From assembly GCF_900116235.1 (NCBI RefSeq), contig NZ_FPAA01000005.1, positions 248,001 to 312,000 on the forward strand: a stretch of DNA of 64,000 nucleotides, given 5' to 3'. This DNA is from Marininema halotolerans. Lineage in GTDB: Bacteria; Bacillota; Bacilli; Thermoactinomycetales; DSM-45169. Each line of letters opens with the position of its first letter. Position 1 is the first letter of the stretch. Of this stretch, positions 14,934 through 23,824 are shown in pieces. The notes beneath the pieces were generated by a model. That model ran no database searches, was not told the DNA's origin, and was given only the letters and a program-made list of their open reading frames with translations. Position numbers and translations under genes: made by a program.

Positions 14934-15097
14934 CCTTATTGCCTCCTGTCTGATTCTTTGTCTTTTAGACGGGAGATCTTGCTGAAAAGTTGCAAAAAAT
15001 TTTCGGGGTAGATTTTTTGCAACAGACAGGTGCTAGTGGATCTTCGTTATGTTTTCCCTCATTTTTAGAAAAGCTAACCGAAAAGGAGGGAATTTGG

Positions 15098-16780
15098 GTG
15101 GAGATTGATCCGCATCGACCTTTAATTGTACAGAATGATCGGACGGTATGGGTAGAGGTTGACCATCCGGACTATGATCAAGTACGAGAAGGGTTGTCTT
15201 TCTTTGCAGAGTTAGTAAAGAGCCCAGAGTATCTTCATACGTATCGGATCACGCCACTTTCGCTATGGAATGTGGCGGCAGTGGGTTGGCAAGTAGATGA
15301 GATTCTTTCCTTTTTGCAGAAGTATAGCAAGTTTCCTTTATCCCCTGCCTTTTGTAAGGAGATTGAAGCTTGTTTTTCACGGTTTGGACGGATTCGAATC
15401 ATCCAAAAGGATCATCGATTGTTGTTAAAAGGTGACCAACAGGACATTTTAACCCTGACACAGTCGAAAAAATTGACAAGCTATCTTCAATGTGATTCGG
15501 ATGGTCAATGGGTTGTTGCACCAGAAGCACGTGGTATGTTGAAAAAAGAGTTGATTCATTTAGGGTGGCCCGTTTGGGATCAAGCTGGTTTTAGTGAAGG
15601 AGAGGCCCTTTCCCTTCGTTTGTGTACGAAAACGCGGTCGGGTGAATCCTTTGCTTTACGAGACTATCAACAAAAAGCAATTGAGGCCTATTGTATGGGA
15701 GATCAAGATGGGCATGGCGTTCTTGTTTTACCTTGTGGTGCAGGGAAAACTGTTATTGGCTTGGGTGTGATGGAGAGGGTAGGGCGGGCTACGTTAATTC
15801 TTACTCCCCATACTACGTCGGTTCGACAATGGGTGCGTGAGCTTTTGGACAAGACGACCCTACGGAAAGACCAGATTGGAGAATACTCTGGGGAGAAGAA
15901 AGTGGTAAAGACTGTGACAGTAGCTACCTATCAGATTCTCACCCACCGAGACAAACAGGGCGAATTTATTCACATGGATTTATTTAATCGCCGGGATTGG
16001 GGGCTTATTGTCTATGATGAAGTCCACCTATTACCTGCTCCTGTGTTTCGGGCGACAGCGGATCTACAAGCGAAGCGGCGTCTTGGTTTAACTGCAACGT
16101 TGATTAGAGAAGATGGACGAGAGAAAGAAGTTTTTAGCTTAATTGGCCCAAAACGAGTCGATATTCCATGGAAAGAACTAGAGGAAAAGGACTTTTTAGC
16201 AGAGGCCAATTGTACTGAAATTCGAACCCCATTATCCCATGAGGATCGAATGATTTATGCGGATGCAGCCAAAAAACATAAATATCGGATCGCTGCTGAA
16301 AATCCTGCTAAAGAGGCCCTTGTACAAAGAATTCTTATTCACCATCAAGGAGAGCGAGTGCTGGTGATTGGTCAATATTTGCGGCAGTTAAAAAGCTTGG
16401 CTACACGATTACAGCTTCCATTGATAACCGGACAGACGTGTCAGGAGGAACGAGAAACGTTCTTTCAAGCATTTCGACAGGGTGAAATTCCTGTGCTGAT
16501 TGTATCCAAAATCGCTAATTTTGGCATTGACCTTCCTGATGCAAATGTCGCCATCCAACTATCGGGTACTTTTGGTTCGAGGCAGGAAGAAGCACAACGT
16601 TTGGGACGCATCTTGCGACCGAAAAATGGAAACAATCAAGCCTATTTTTATCATCTGGTTAGCTCCGATACCGTGGATCAAGAATATGCTCTTCATCGAC
16701 AACGATTTCTGGTGGAGCAAGGCTATCCTTATCAAGTGATTGAGGAAGAACAGTGGAGGCGGATATCATGGAACGTTTAA
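15098..16780 (+). CDS. XPB-type superfamily 2 DNA helicase
   Basis: A 560-aa protein. Helicase motifs are complete: GAGKT (about residue 213), DEVH (307-310) for Mg-ATP, LTATLIRED containing the RED motif typical of XPB, and the C-terminal RecA domain ending in QRLGRILRPK (motif VI). The N-terminal region (HRPLIVQNDRTVWVEV) matches bacterial XPB homologues. I place the start at GTG 15098, with AAAAGGAGG 8 nt upstream. The longer frame from 14990 has no ribosome-binding site and adds residues the family lacks. Bacterial XPB unwinds DNA and is thought to act in repair. The next gene overlaps it and encodes its usual neighbour. Confidence 0.9.
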   Translation: MEIDPHRPLIVQNDRTVWVEVDHPDYDQVREGLSFFAELVKSPEYLHTYRITPLSLWNVAAVGWQVDEILSFLQKYSKFPLSPAFCKEIEACFSRFGRIRIIQKDHRLLLKGDQQDILTLTQSKKLTSYLQCDSDGQWVVAPEARGMLKKELIHLGWPVWDQAGFSEGEALSLRLCTKTRSGESFALRDYQQKAIEAYCMGDQDGHGVLVLPCGAGKTVIGLGVMERVGRATLILTPHTTSVRQWVRELLDKTTLRKDQIGEYSGEKKVVKTVTVATYQILTHRDKQGEFIHMDLFNRRDWGLIVYDEVHLLPAPVFRATADLQAKRRLGLTATLIREDGREKEVFSLIGPKRVDIPWKELEEKDFLAEANCTEIRTPLSHEDRMIYADAAKKHKYRIAAENPAKEALVQRILIHHQGERVLVIGQYLRQLKSLATRLQLPLITGQTCQEERETFFQAFRQGEIPVLIVSKIANFGIDLPDANVAIQLSGTFGSRQEEAQRLGRILRPKNGNNQAYFYHLVSSDTVDQEYALHRQRFLVEQGYPYQVIEEEQWRRISWNV

Positions 16781-18624
16781 TGGGATGTTTAACTTCCTTA
16801 TCTCCTCAAGTACGTGCTTGCATTGCAAAAGAACATGGATGGAAAGAGGAAGAAACCCAGGACCCAACAACCATGGCAGCGCGGATCGTAGAAGCAATCA
16901 CCGATGTCGCCAAAGGGAATCGGGTAGAGGCGAGAATGTTACGGCGGGTGATTTTTCGCGGTGGCAATCGCCTATTTTCGATAAGGGATGAGATGATTAC
17001 AGGAGAAGATTCTTCTCTTCAGATGAGTATGGGGTGGATCGGTCTTCAAAGAAAAGGGTTTCTGTATTCTTTTCGTAAGCCATGGGGAGAGGTACTACTT
17101 TGGTGTCCACATGAGATTCGTGAGGCTTGTTTATCAGTATGGTTCCCTCATCTTCCCTCAGCTCGACAAGGAGTGTCCTTGAATGAGGTATATCCGATTG
17201 GTGGTTTTTGGAATGATGTCTTTCAATGTTTATGTATGGTAGATCGGGAGCCCGTTCCCCTCACAGCCAATGGAAAAATGAAGCAGTCATTTCTTCGGAA
17301 GGTGATTGCCGAAATGGATTTAGATGATAGTGGTCTCGAAGAATCTCCATGGGGATCGGATAAGTTTCCTCGGCTTTCTCTCCTTCTCTCCTATGCAAAG
17401 AAGGAAGGGTGGTTAACCGATTCCGATGGACGACTTCGATTAATAGAAGATAAGGCAAGAGAATGGATCGGTTATTCCTGGGAGGAGCGGTTACAGAGGA
17501 TGTATTCCTTTGTACAGCAAGAACTTCTCCATAACCGTCCAGAGTGGGATAGTTTATGGTACTGGATGGAGCGTCATGGTCAAGGTGCAACGCTCCTTAA
17601 AGATACTTTTTTAGCATGGAAATCCGTGTCAGGGTCGACCTCACGGTTAGAGGAGTGGGAGAGCAAATGGCTCCGGCCTTTACAATCATTAGGTTGGATA
17701 GAGATGGGGCAAGAGGGAGGCGAAGATTGGTGGAAATGGGCTGACTGGTCACCTTCCGTATCGAGAGGACTTCCACAACTATCCGCTTATGTAAAACCTG
17801 ACTTTGAAGTGTTGGTTCCCGTGTTTTCTGCAGCCACTGAACGCAGGGCATTGGCACAATTTGCAGATTATATGGGGGGAGAACAATTCTATGCCCATTA
17901 TGAATTAACTCCTTTTTCCATTCGTAGAGGATTGGAGAGGGGACTTTCTATAAATGAAATGGAACAAGTACTCTTCAAGATATCTGCATTTCCTCCCCCT
18001 GAAAATATCCTACATAGTTTACGGCTATGGAGAGAGCAACACTCCCGCGTACGTATTGGAACAGAGGTCATTCTCCAAGTTGCAAGCTCCCAATTCGCTG
18101 ATGAATTGATGCAAGATTCGATGCTGTCCAATCATATACGTGAGAGGGTAGGACCTATGGCGTTCTTGCTCCATCCTGATGATTTGTCTGTGATCCGAGA
18201 ACGCTTGGAGGCGCGAGGAACGCCAGCGCTAGAAATCGGTGAAAGGCCTAGAGATGGCACTGATATCAAAGGGAGTGAGCATGACGCTCTGGAGGGTTAT
18301 GGGGAGCTGACGATCGAAAATCGCATTCCAGCGTGGAAAGAAGCCGTTCCAGGTGTTGAACAACTTCCTCGCATGTGGACGTCGGCCCCACGCAATTATC
18401 ATCCGACGATGCGTCGGGAGTTACTGGAGAAGTCAGCACAGATGGGGTTGCCTATAAAATGGTTGGATAAGGAGAAGCAAACACATCAGTTTGTCACGAA
18501 ACGTTTGTACCATACCAAGGGAGGGTGGTTGGCTGAAGGGAAAGATGAGCAGAGGCAAGTTAGCCAATCGATTCCATTGGAGGCGATGGAACAAATTCAA
18601 GTGATTTTGCCCTGGGAAGAATAA
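16768..18624 (+). CDS. helicase-associated protein (XPB/Ssl2 N-terminal-like domain)
   Basis: A 618-aa protein. The region from about residue 350 (VKPDFEVLVPVFSAATERRALAQFADY...) to about 500 matches the XPB/Ssl2 helicase-like N-terminal domain found as a separate protein in Bacillales and Actinobacteria. The N-terminal half is helical, with many Trp-Glu pairs, and is not recognised. The ATG at 16768 lies inside the end of the helicase gene, with GGAGGCGG 8 nt upstream; a GTG at 16753 is part of that site. The overlap and conserved pairing suggest that it works with the helicase. Confidence 0.8.
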   Translation: MERLMGCLTSLSPQVRACIAKEHGWKEEETQDPTTMAARIVEAITDVAKGNRVEARMLRRVIFRGGNRLFSIRDEMITGEDSSLQMSMGWIGLQRKGFLYSFRKPWGEVLLWCPHEIREACLSVWFPHLPSARQGVSLNEVYPIGGFWNDVFQCLCMVDREPVPLTANGKMKQSFLRKVIAEMDLDDSGLEESPWGSDKFPRLSLLLSYAKKEGWLTDSDGRLRLIEDKAREWIGYSWEERLQRMYSFVQQELLHNRPEWDSLWYWMERHGQGATLLKDTFLAWKSVSGSTSRLEEWESKWLRPLQSLGWIEMGQEGGEDWWKWADWSPSVSRGLPQLSAYVKPDFEVLVPVFSAATERRALAQFADYMGGEQFYAHYELTPFSIRRGLERGLSINEMEQVLFKISAFPPPENILHSLRLWREQHSRVRIGTEVILQVASSQFADELMQDSMLSNHIRERVGPMAFLLHPDDLSVIRERLEARGTPALEIGERPRDGTDIKGSEHDALEGYGELTIENRIPAWKEAVPGVEQLPRMWTSAPRNYHPTMRRELLEKSAQMGLPIKWLDKEKQTHQFVTKRLYHTKGGWLAEGKDEQRQVSQSIPLEAMEQIQVILPWEE

Positions 18625-18703
18625 AATCCGTTAGAAGGATGGCGGAAAAGGGTGTTTAACTCCATGGAGTGAATTGTGTTAACATGGAAGAGGAGGGATC
18701 GTT

Positions 18704-19129
18704 ATGAATTCGTTGGATATGACAGAACTATTGTCTGAAGCATATAGATTGGCTGATCGAATCAACGAATCGGAGGAAGTACACCGATTTATCGAAGTAA
18801 AACGGGCCTTATCCGAAGATGGGGATGCGCGGAAGCTCATCAAGCAATTTCAAACAAAGAAAGAACTCTTTGCTGAAGCACAACGTTTTGGCCATTTTCA
18901 CCCTGATTATCATCGTGCAAAAGATGAAGCGAAAGCTTTTCTGACGGAGATGAAGAAGTATCCCTTAATTAAGGAGTACTTAGAATTAGAGGAGACAGTG
19001 GATCGAATCCTTTATGAAGTGAGCCAACGCATTGCCCATTCTGTATCAACTGAAATTAAAGTTCCCGTTAATGATGAGATTCAGGCGTTGCGTGAAGCGA
19101 ACCAGAAACGGCGAAAAAGTTGTGGGTAA
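18704..19129 (+). CDS. ylbF: YlbF/RicF-family protein
   Basis: A 141-aa helical protein with the QRFGHFHPDYHRAKDEAKAF signature of YlbF. In B. subtilis YlbF forms the RicAFT (Y-) complex that steers RNase Y maturation of mRNAs and is needed for competence and sporulation. The pairing with ylbG downstream confirms the assignment. From memory, B. subtilis YlbF ends in a Cys-rich tail; here only one Cys (KSCG) remains at the C-terminus. The ATG at 18704 follows AGAGGAGGG. Confidence 0.9.
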   Translation: MNSLDMTELLSEAYRLADRINESEEVHRFIEVKRALSEDGDARKLIKQFQTKKELFAEAQRFGHFHPDYHRAKDEAKAFLTEMKKYPLIKEYLELEETVDRILYEVSQRIAHSVSTEIKVPVNDEIQALREANQKRRKSCG

Positions 19130-19274
19130 GCATGAGATTGAGAAAGTCTAGTAGGTGGTTTACTTTATTGGGTGTAGCGTGTTACCATAAAGTAGGATCC
19201 TTGTTTAAGGATGACTGATATAGCAACCATTCTCCTAACAATGGAAGAAGTATTAATAAAGGAGACACGACCCC

Positions 19275-19535
19275 ATGTCGATGATTATCGCGGAACGGCT
19301 TGGTTTGGCCGTATGGGTGAAGGATCTTAAGGCAGCCCGCTCGTTGGGGCGCATGGGTAATATCCACTACGTGTCGAAGCGGCTAAAATATGTGTTTTTG
19401 TATATTGATGGTCAGAAAGCCGAGCAGACGATTCGCAAAATCGAGCGATTATATTATGTTGAACGTGTACAACGTTCCCTTCGCCGAGAGTTGTCAACGG
19501 AATTTCATAAACTGAATCAATCCCCGACCCAATAG
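19275..19535 (+). CDS. ylbG: YlbG (DUF2129) family protein
   Basis: An 86-aa protein with the DUF2129 pattern: an N-terminal strand (RLGLAVWVKDLKAARSLGRMGN), HYVSKRLKYVFLYID and a basic C-terminal helix. Its function is unknown in B. subtilis, where it also follows ylbF. The ATG at 19275 follows AAAGGAG. A 145-nt gap separates it from ylbF, so it may have its own promoter. The last codons and stop lie inside a hairpin. Confidence 0.9.
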   Translation: MSMIIAERLGLAVWVKDLKAARSLGRMGNIHYVSKRLKYVFLYIDGQKAEQTIRKIERLYYVERVQRSLRRELSTEFHKLNQSPTQ

Positions 19536-19551
19536 GCGGGGATTGATTCAT
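19515..19551 (+). terminator. ylbG: hairpin at the end of ylbG
   Basis: TGAATCAATCCCCG pairs with CGGGGATTGATTCA around a 9-nt loop that contains the stop codon. There is no T-tract, so it may stabilise the 3' end rather than terminate efficiently. Confidence 0.55.
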
Positions 19552-19667
19552 TCCAAGGGATGTGGTGGGCTTCTACACGTGAGAGGGCTACTTTTTTTCA
19601 TGGATATGTTTCGTGTATCGTAATTTTGGTAAACAGATTCTTTAAAGGGAAGAAAGCGGGTCGTAAT

Positions 19668-20894
19668 ATGAACACATGGAAACGAAATTTGTACATTTTG
19701 ATGGTGGCTCAATTCCTGGTAATGGGTGCCATGAGTATGATTATTCCCTTTCTCCCACTATATCTCAGGGAATTAGGTATGAAAGATCCTGGTCAAACGC
19801 AGCTATGGGCGGGATTAATCTTTGGGATCAACTTTTTATCTGCTTTTTTGGTGGCTCCCATATGGGGAAGTTTAGCGGATAAAGTAGGACGTAAGATTAT
19901 GGTGCTCCGATCTGGTTTTGGTATGTCCATTGTGATATTGCTGACAGGGCTTGCTACAAGCCCGTTACAGCTTCTTTTATTACGTCTACTAAATGGTACG
20001 GTATCCGGTTTTATACCCGCTTCGATTTCTTTGACTGCAACGAACACCCCGAAAGAAAAATCTGGCTATGCACTTGGCTTACTTCAGTCAGGTGGAGTAG
20101 CGGGTAGCATTATGGGACCCTTTATTGGTGGGGTATTGGCAGAAATTATTGGGTTTCGCTCGATTTTCTTTCTCACCAGTATGGTTGTTTTTATAGCAAC
20201 GGTTGTTGTCCTTCTCTTTGTAAAGGAAGAAGTAAAACCTGATCCCTCAGCTCCCCGACAAGGGTTCTTTTCAGAGGGCTCCTTTGTTCTACATCAAAAG
20301 CCCCTTGTGTTCTTGTTTAGCGTGGGCTTCTTATTGCAATTTGCGATGTTAGCACCCATGCCACAAATGTCTTTATTTGTATCGGAACTCGGGGCTCCAG
20401 GGGGATATATCGCATTTTTTGCTGGCCTAGTGACCGCAGTTACGGGGATAGCCAATATGATGGCTTCTCCCTTTTTAGGCAGGTTTGGTGATCGGTATGG
20501 GCCTGAGCGCATCCTTTTTTACTCCATGATAGGAGCAGGGGTTGTCTTTATTCCCCATGCCTTTGTTACTGGGGTATGGCAGTTGCTTGGGCTCCGCTTT
20601 ATATTGGGTTTATGTGTAGGTGGGCTTCTTCCTTCATTAAATACGTTGATTCGTCGATATGCTCCCGCTGGAAAAGAGAGTACAGCCTATGGATATAGTA
20701 CGAGTGCGACATTTCTTGGTAATATGCTTGGGCCCATCACTGGAGGATTTATGACAGGGGTTATTGGCATTCGCGGTCTATTTATTTTGACGGCGGTTAT
20801 GCTTTTACTAGGATCTTGGTGGTTAAAGATAGGATTGAATCATAACCGGCAGACATCAAAACAGAGGGTATCACGTCATGTTTCCTCAGCCTGA
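19668..20894 (+). CDS. MFS multidrug-type efflux transporter
   Basis: A 408-aa protein with 12 predicted membrane helices and the MFS signature GSLADKVGRKIMVLRSG after helix 2. The PASISLTATNTPKEKSGYALG and QSGGVAGSIMGPFIGG (motif C-like) segments point to the drug:H+ antiporter DHA1 group (MdtG/YttB-like). I use the ATG at 19668 (MNTWKRNLYILMVAQF), which begins just before helix 1; the open frame extends upstream to 19560 but encodes nothing typical. The substrate is unknown. Confidence 0.85.
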   Translation: MNTWKRNLYILMVAQFLVMGAMSMIIPFLPLYLRELGMKDPGQTQLWAGLIFGINFLSAFLVAPIWGSLADKVGRKIMVLRSGFGMSIVILLTGLATSPLQLLLLRLLNGTVSGFIPASISLTATNTPKEKSGYALGLLQSGGVAGSIMGPFIGGVLAEIIGFRSIFFLTSMVVFIATVVVLLFVKEEVKPDPSAPRQGFFSEGSFVLHQKPLVFLFSVGFLLQFAMLAPMPQMSLFVSELGAPGGYIAFFAGLVTAVTGIANMMASPFLGRFGDRYGPERILFYSMIGAGVVFIPHAFVTGVWQLLGLRFILGLCVGGLLPSLNTLIRRYAPAGKESTAYGYSTSATFLGNMLGPITGGFMTGVIGIRGLFILTAVMLLLGSWWLKIGLNHNRQTSKQRVSRHVSSA

Positions 20895-20921
20895 TCGCAT
20901 AACAGCGATCAGGTTTTTTTG
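20890..20921 (+). terminator. intrinsic terminator of the MFS gene
   Basis: CTGATCGC/GCGATCAG with a short loop, then TTTTTTT. Confidence 0.85.
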
Positions 20922-20946
20922 GTAATCACAGAATTAGGCGAAGGAT

Positions 20947-20980
20947 GTCCAACCCTATGACACCTAGTTGACATAGAAAT
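20947..20980 (+). promoter_or_regulatory. array-type late-sporulation promoter of the Gly-rich gene
   Basis: GTCCAACC at 20947 is followed 25 nt later by CATAGAAAT (20972-20980), preceded by TTGA as in the promoter of array gene 4. The last two bases depart from CATANNNTA. Confidence 0.4.
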
Positions 20981-21041
20981 ATAAAAGAAAGACATTGTTG
21001 GGATTCGCCTGACAGTGGAAATTATTAAAGGAGTGTTTGGT

Positions 21042-21386
21042 ATGAAAGGTGTAAGAAAAGCAGGTTATCGTCAGGGTCGCCCTGGTCGTGCTGGCATCAA
21101 TAGTTTTGGCTATGGTGCTGGTTTTGGCGGCCCTGGTGGCGGTTATGGTTTTGGCTACGGCGGCGATGGCTGTTGGGGAGGGTGTGACGGCGGCTGGGGC
21201 GCAGGCTGGGGCGGCGGCTGTGGTGGCGGCGGTTTTGGCGGTGGCTGTGGTGGCGGCGGTTTTGGCGGTGGCTGGGGCGGCGGCGGTTTTGGCGGTGGCT
21301 GGGGCGGCGGCTTTGGTGGCGGCTGGGGTGGCGGCTTTGGTGGCGGCGGCTTTGGTGGTGGCTGGGGGGGGCCTGGAATCTGGTAA
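21042..21386 (+). CDS. glycine/tryptophan-rich coat-like protein
   Basis: A 114-aa protein. A basic N-terminus (MKGVRKAGYRQGRPGRAG) precedes about 90 residues of GGW, GGGF and GGC repeats with four Cys. There is no signal peptide. Gly/Tyr/Trp-rich proteins of this kind occur in Bacillus spore coats, where aromatic residues and Cys allow cross-linking. The promoter resembles those of the eight-gene array. The ATG at 21042 follows AAAGGAGTG. The antisense Ala/Pro-rich frames are shadows of the repeat. The low-complexity DNA is prone to length variation. Confidence 0.85.
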   Translation: MKGVRKAGYRQGRPGRAGINSFGYGAGFGGPGGGYGFGYGGDGCWGGCDGGWGAGWGGGCGGGGFGGGCGGGGFGGGWGGGGFGGGWGGGFGGGWGGGFGGGGFGGGWGGPGIW

Positions 21387-21445
21387 AAGGGACTCATCCA
21401 AGCAAAAGAATAGGATAAATCTTCCTTTGTTTTACCTATTAATGG

Positions 21446-21471
21446 ATAAACGGCCTGTCTGGCCGTTTTTT
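21446..21471 (+). terminator. intrinsic terminator of the Gly-rich gene
   Basis: AAACGGCC/GGCCGTTT with a TGTCT loop, then a T-tract. Confidence 0.85.
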
Positions 21472-21599
21472 TCATGAAGGAGGTGTGTGCTTTTTTGAAA
21501 ACAATGAAGAATTCTTGCGCTATCTTGCTGGAAGAACCGTCATAAATCCCTTACAATGTAAGGGAAGAGATGGTACGGAGAAAAAGGAGCGGAGTCGTT

Positions 21600-22250
21600 G
21601 TGGGTATTTTTGACGATTTAAAGAGTAAATTGGGAAAAGGTTATGAGGCGACCAGTCAAAAATCAAAAAAGTTATTAGATATCAGTCGATTAACCTTGCA
21701 AGTACGGGGAAAAAAAGAGTATGAGAATGAGTTGCACATGAGACTTGGGCAATCCCTCTATGACCGTTGGGATTCCCATGGGAATTTAGAGATGACAGAT
21801 CGTACTCGTTCCTTACTTTATAATATCAAGGATTTGCGAGAAGTTATTCAATCGATGGAGGACCAATTAACTGAGTTGAGAAAAGAAGAAGAGCAGACGA
21901 TTTCTTCACATCCTACCTTAAATCGGACGGCTACACCTTCTCCACAAACTTCCCAGACAATTTCTTACTCTGAAAGGCACACCATTCCTTTACCAGAAAA
22001 CGACGAGAAACTCCAAGATAGCAGAAGAACCAATGATACAGAGGAAGTCACCGCGATTCAATCCCACTTACATGGGGTACAGAATGAGAATGTTCCTGCT
22101 CAAACGAATAAGGCATGGAATCAAGAGCCGTCCTCAACTTCTTGGGAATCTTGGGAAGGACAAGGTATATTCCTGTGTCCGCATTGCGGAAAAGAGGTAA
22201 AGGATACAGAGCAACGTTGTCTACATTGCCAAGGTGAAATCTATAGTTAG
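21600..22250 (+). CDS. zinc-ribbon protein with helical N-terminus
   Basis: A 216-aa protein. The N-terminal 90 residues are helical and charged (GIFDDLKSKLGKGYEATSQK onwards, with a coiled coil up to LTELRKEEEQ). The middle is Ser/Thr/Gln-rich and probably disordered. The C-terminus has CPHCGKEVKDTEQRCLHC, two CxxC knuckles of a zinc ribbon. I use GTG 21600 (AAAAAGGAG upstream) instead of the ATG at 21570. It belongs to the loose group of zinc-ribbon proteins of Bacillales whose role is unknown. Confidence 0.75.
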   Translation: MGIFDDLKSKLGKGYEATSQKSKKLLDISRLTLQVRGKKEYENELHMRLGQSLYDRWDSHGNLEMTDRTRSLLYNIKDLREVIQSMEDQLTELRKEEEQTISSHPTLNRTATPSPQTSQTISYSERHTIPLPENDEKLQDSRRTNDTEEVTAIQSHLHGVQNENVPAQTNKAWNQEPSSTSWESWEGQGIFLCPHCGKEVKDTEQRCLHCQGEIYS

Positions 22251-22279
22251 CGTGTAGCCTTTTAAAGGGGTGAGAGCAA

Positions 22280-22684
22280 ATGGCTTCAAGAAAACTGGAG
22301 CAAAAAGTAAAGTGGGTTCTAGGTTCCTTGACAAAAAAAGCAGACACTCCAGAAGGATCGCGTCGAATCCTTGATAATTTTAATGCGAAAGTGGATCGTG
22401 TTGGAGGGATTCAAAAGATTATAGGGAAGTTAAAATTACTCTATGAATTCTTTCGACATCCAGCCACAAGTCGTACAAAAAAAGCATTGGCGGGTGCTGC
22501 GTTACTGTACTTTATTATTCCAAGTGATGTATTGCCAGATATTATCCCGATAGCGGGTTATGTCGATGATGTTGCGGCAGTTGGAATCGTATGGAAAATG
22601 CTTGCAGGTGAACTGGACCGCTTTGAAAGACGGCTTCAAAATAGTGAGGAGAAATGCGATGATGAAGATAGTGAGAGGAATTGA
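22280..22684 (+). CDS. YkvA-like DUF1232 membrane protein
   Basis: A 134-aa protein. The DUF1232 signature YFIIPSDVLPDIIPIAGYVDD (about residues 75-95) is intact; it marks a re-entrant or membrane-spanning hairpin in small bacterial membrane proteins of unknown function. The N-terminal half is basic and helical and the C-terminus is acidic. The ATG at 22280 has AAAGGGGTGAG upstream, 30 nt after the zinc-ribbon gene, so the two are probably one transcript. Confidence 0.85.
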   Translation: MASRKLEQKVKWVLGSLTKKADTPEGSRRILDNFNAKVDRVGGIQKIIGKLKLLYEFFRHPATSRTKKALAGAALLYFIIPSDVLPDIIPIAGYVDDVAAVGIVWKMLAGELDRFERRLQNSEEKCDDEDSERN

Positions 22685-23001
22685 GGAAAAAGGTTTTCTT
22701 TTGCTTCTGTTATGGGGTGAAGTTTGATACAATAATAGGGAATCTTGTTGGGCTATGTCAATATAACAAAATCATTGAAATTATTACTGAATTATACATT
22801 CCCCAAATTCGTGGTAAAACCTGATCTGACAAGAGTCATCCTCAACGGATTTGGTTCACTCAATAAGTTGATTTTCATGGGTCGCTTACATAGGGGCTAA
22901 TCGAGGGAGTACAGACCAGAGAATCCCGATGAACGAGAAGAGGGCAATGGTTTCCTAAGGTCGAAGATAGACAGTAGGACATGGGAAAGGGGCAACGAGT
23001 G
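22685..23001. other. 317-nt intergenic region before minD
   Basis: There is no credible frame. A TACAAT at about 22727 with TTCTGT 17 nt upstream is a weak SigA-type promoter candidate. The rest, AT-rich then purine-rich, shows no clear hairpin or known riboswitch. Confidence 0.3.
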
Positions 23002-23802
23002 ATGAAGCAGAAGTCCGTGGCGATTACCGTGACAAGCGGAAAAGGTGGTGTGGGAAAGTCTACCACTGTTGCATCCGTTGGCCTTGCATTGGCACAGTTG
23101 GGTCGCCAGGTTTGCGTGATGGATACAGATATTGGTCTTCGTAAGTTGGATTTAATGTTGGGCTTGGAAAATCGCATTGTTTATGATTTGGTAGATGTCA
23201 TTGAGGGAACAAGTAAATTGCGTCAATCCTTAGTAAGGCATAAAGAATTTCCAAATCTTGCACTCTTGCCAGCTGCGCAGACAAGGTATAAAGAAGAGGT
23301 GACACCGGCTCAGGTTAAAGAGTTGGTCGATGATTTAAAGAAAGAATTTGAATTTATATTGATTGATTCGCCAGCAGGGATTGAAGGTGGGTTTCGTAAT
23401 GCGATTGCTCCTGCGGATCGTGCGATTTTAGTCGTCAATCCTGAGATTCCATCGGTTAGGGATTCTGATCGTGTTATTGGGTTACTTGAGTCTGCAGATC
23501 TCGAAAAAATTGATTTGGTTGTGAATCGAGTACAACCAAGTATGGTAAAAGATGGCGATATGCTAAGTGTAGAACGCGTTCAAAATCATTTAGCAATCAA
23601 TTTGTTGGGAATTGTACCCGAAGATCGACGAATAATTCGTTCCTCCAATACAGGTGAACCCGTCGTATTAGATGAGAAGTCCCTGGCTGGTCGGGCTTTT
23701 AATAATATTGCTCGGCGGATTAATGGTGAAGAAGTTCCCTACCTGGAATTAGAGGAAGGCAGCCTCATCCATCGCATCAAGCGTATATTTCACATCGCCT
23801 GA
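23002..23802 (+). CDS. minD: septum-site-determining ATPase MinD
   Basis: A 266-aa protein, normal MinD length. The deviant Walker A KGGVGKST is near the N-terminus, followed by VMDTDIGLRKLDLMLGLENR and IDSPAGIE (Walker B). The C-terminal HRIKRIFHIA is an amphipathic membrane-targeting helix. MinD binds the membrane as an ATP dimer and recruits the division inhibitor MinC. I chose the ATG at 23002 with AAAGGGG 10 nt upstream; an ATG at 22981 would overlap that site. It is followed by a minE-like gene 22 nt downstream; no minC is in the window. Confidence 0.95.
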   Translation: MKQKSVAITVTSGKGGVGKSTTVASVGLALAQLGRQVCVMDTDIGLRKLDLMLGLENRIVYDLVDVIEGTSKLRQSLVRHKEFPNLALLPAAQTRYKEEVTPAQVKELVDDLKKEFEFILIDSPAGIEGGFRNAIAPADRAILVVNPEIPSVRDSDRVIGLLESADLEKIDLVVNRVQPSMVKDGDMLSVERVQNHLAINLLGIVPEDRRIIRSSNTGEPVVLDEKSLAGRAFNNIARRINGEEVPYLELEEGSLIHRIKRIFHIA

Positions 23803-23824
23803 TTAAAGTTACGAGGTGAATGTC

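Noticed and set aside
19560-19667. N-terminal extension of the MFS transporter
   Set aside because: The 36 extra codons precede the normal cytoplasmic start before helix 1 and follow no ribosome-binding site.
20964-21475. Ala- or Pro-rich frames on the strand opposite the Gly-rich gene
   Set aside because: They are composition shadows of the GGC-rich repeats; only the plus frame has a promoter, ribosome-binding site and terminator.
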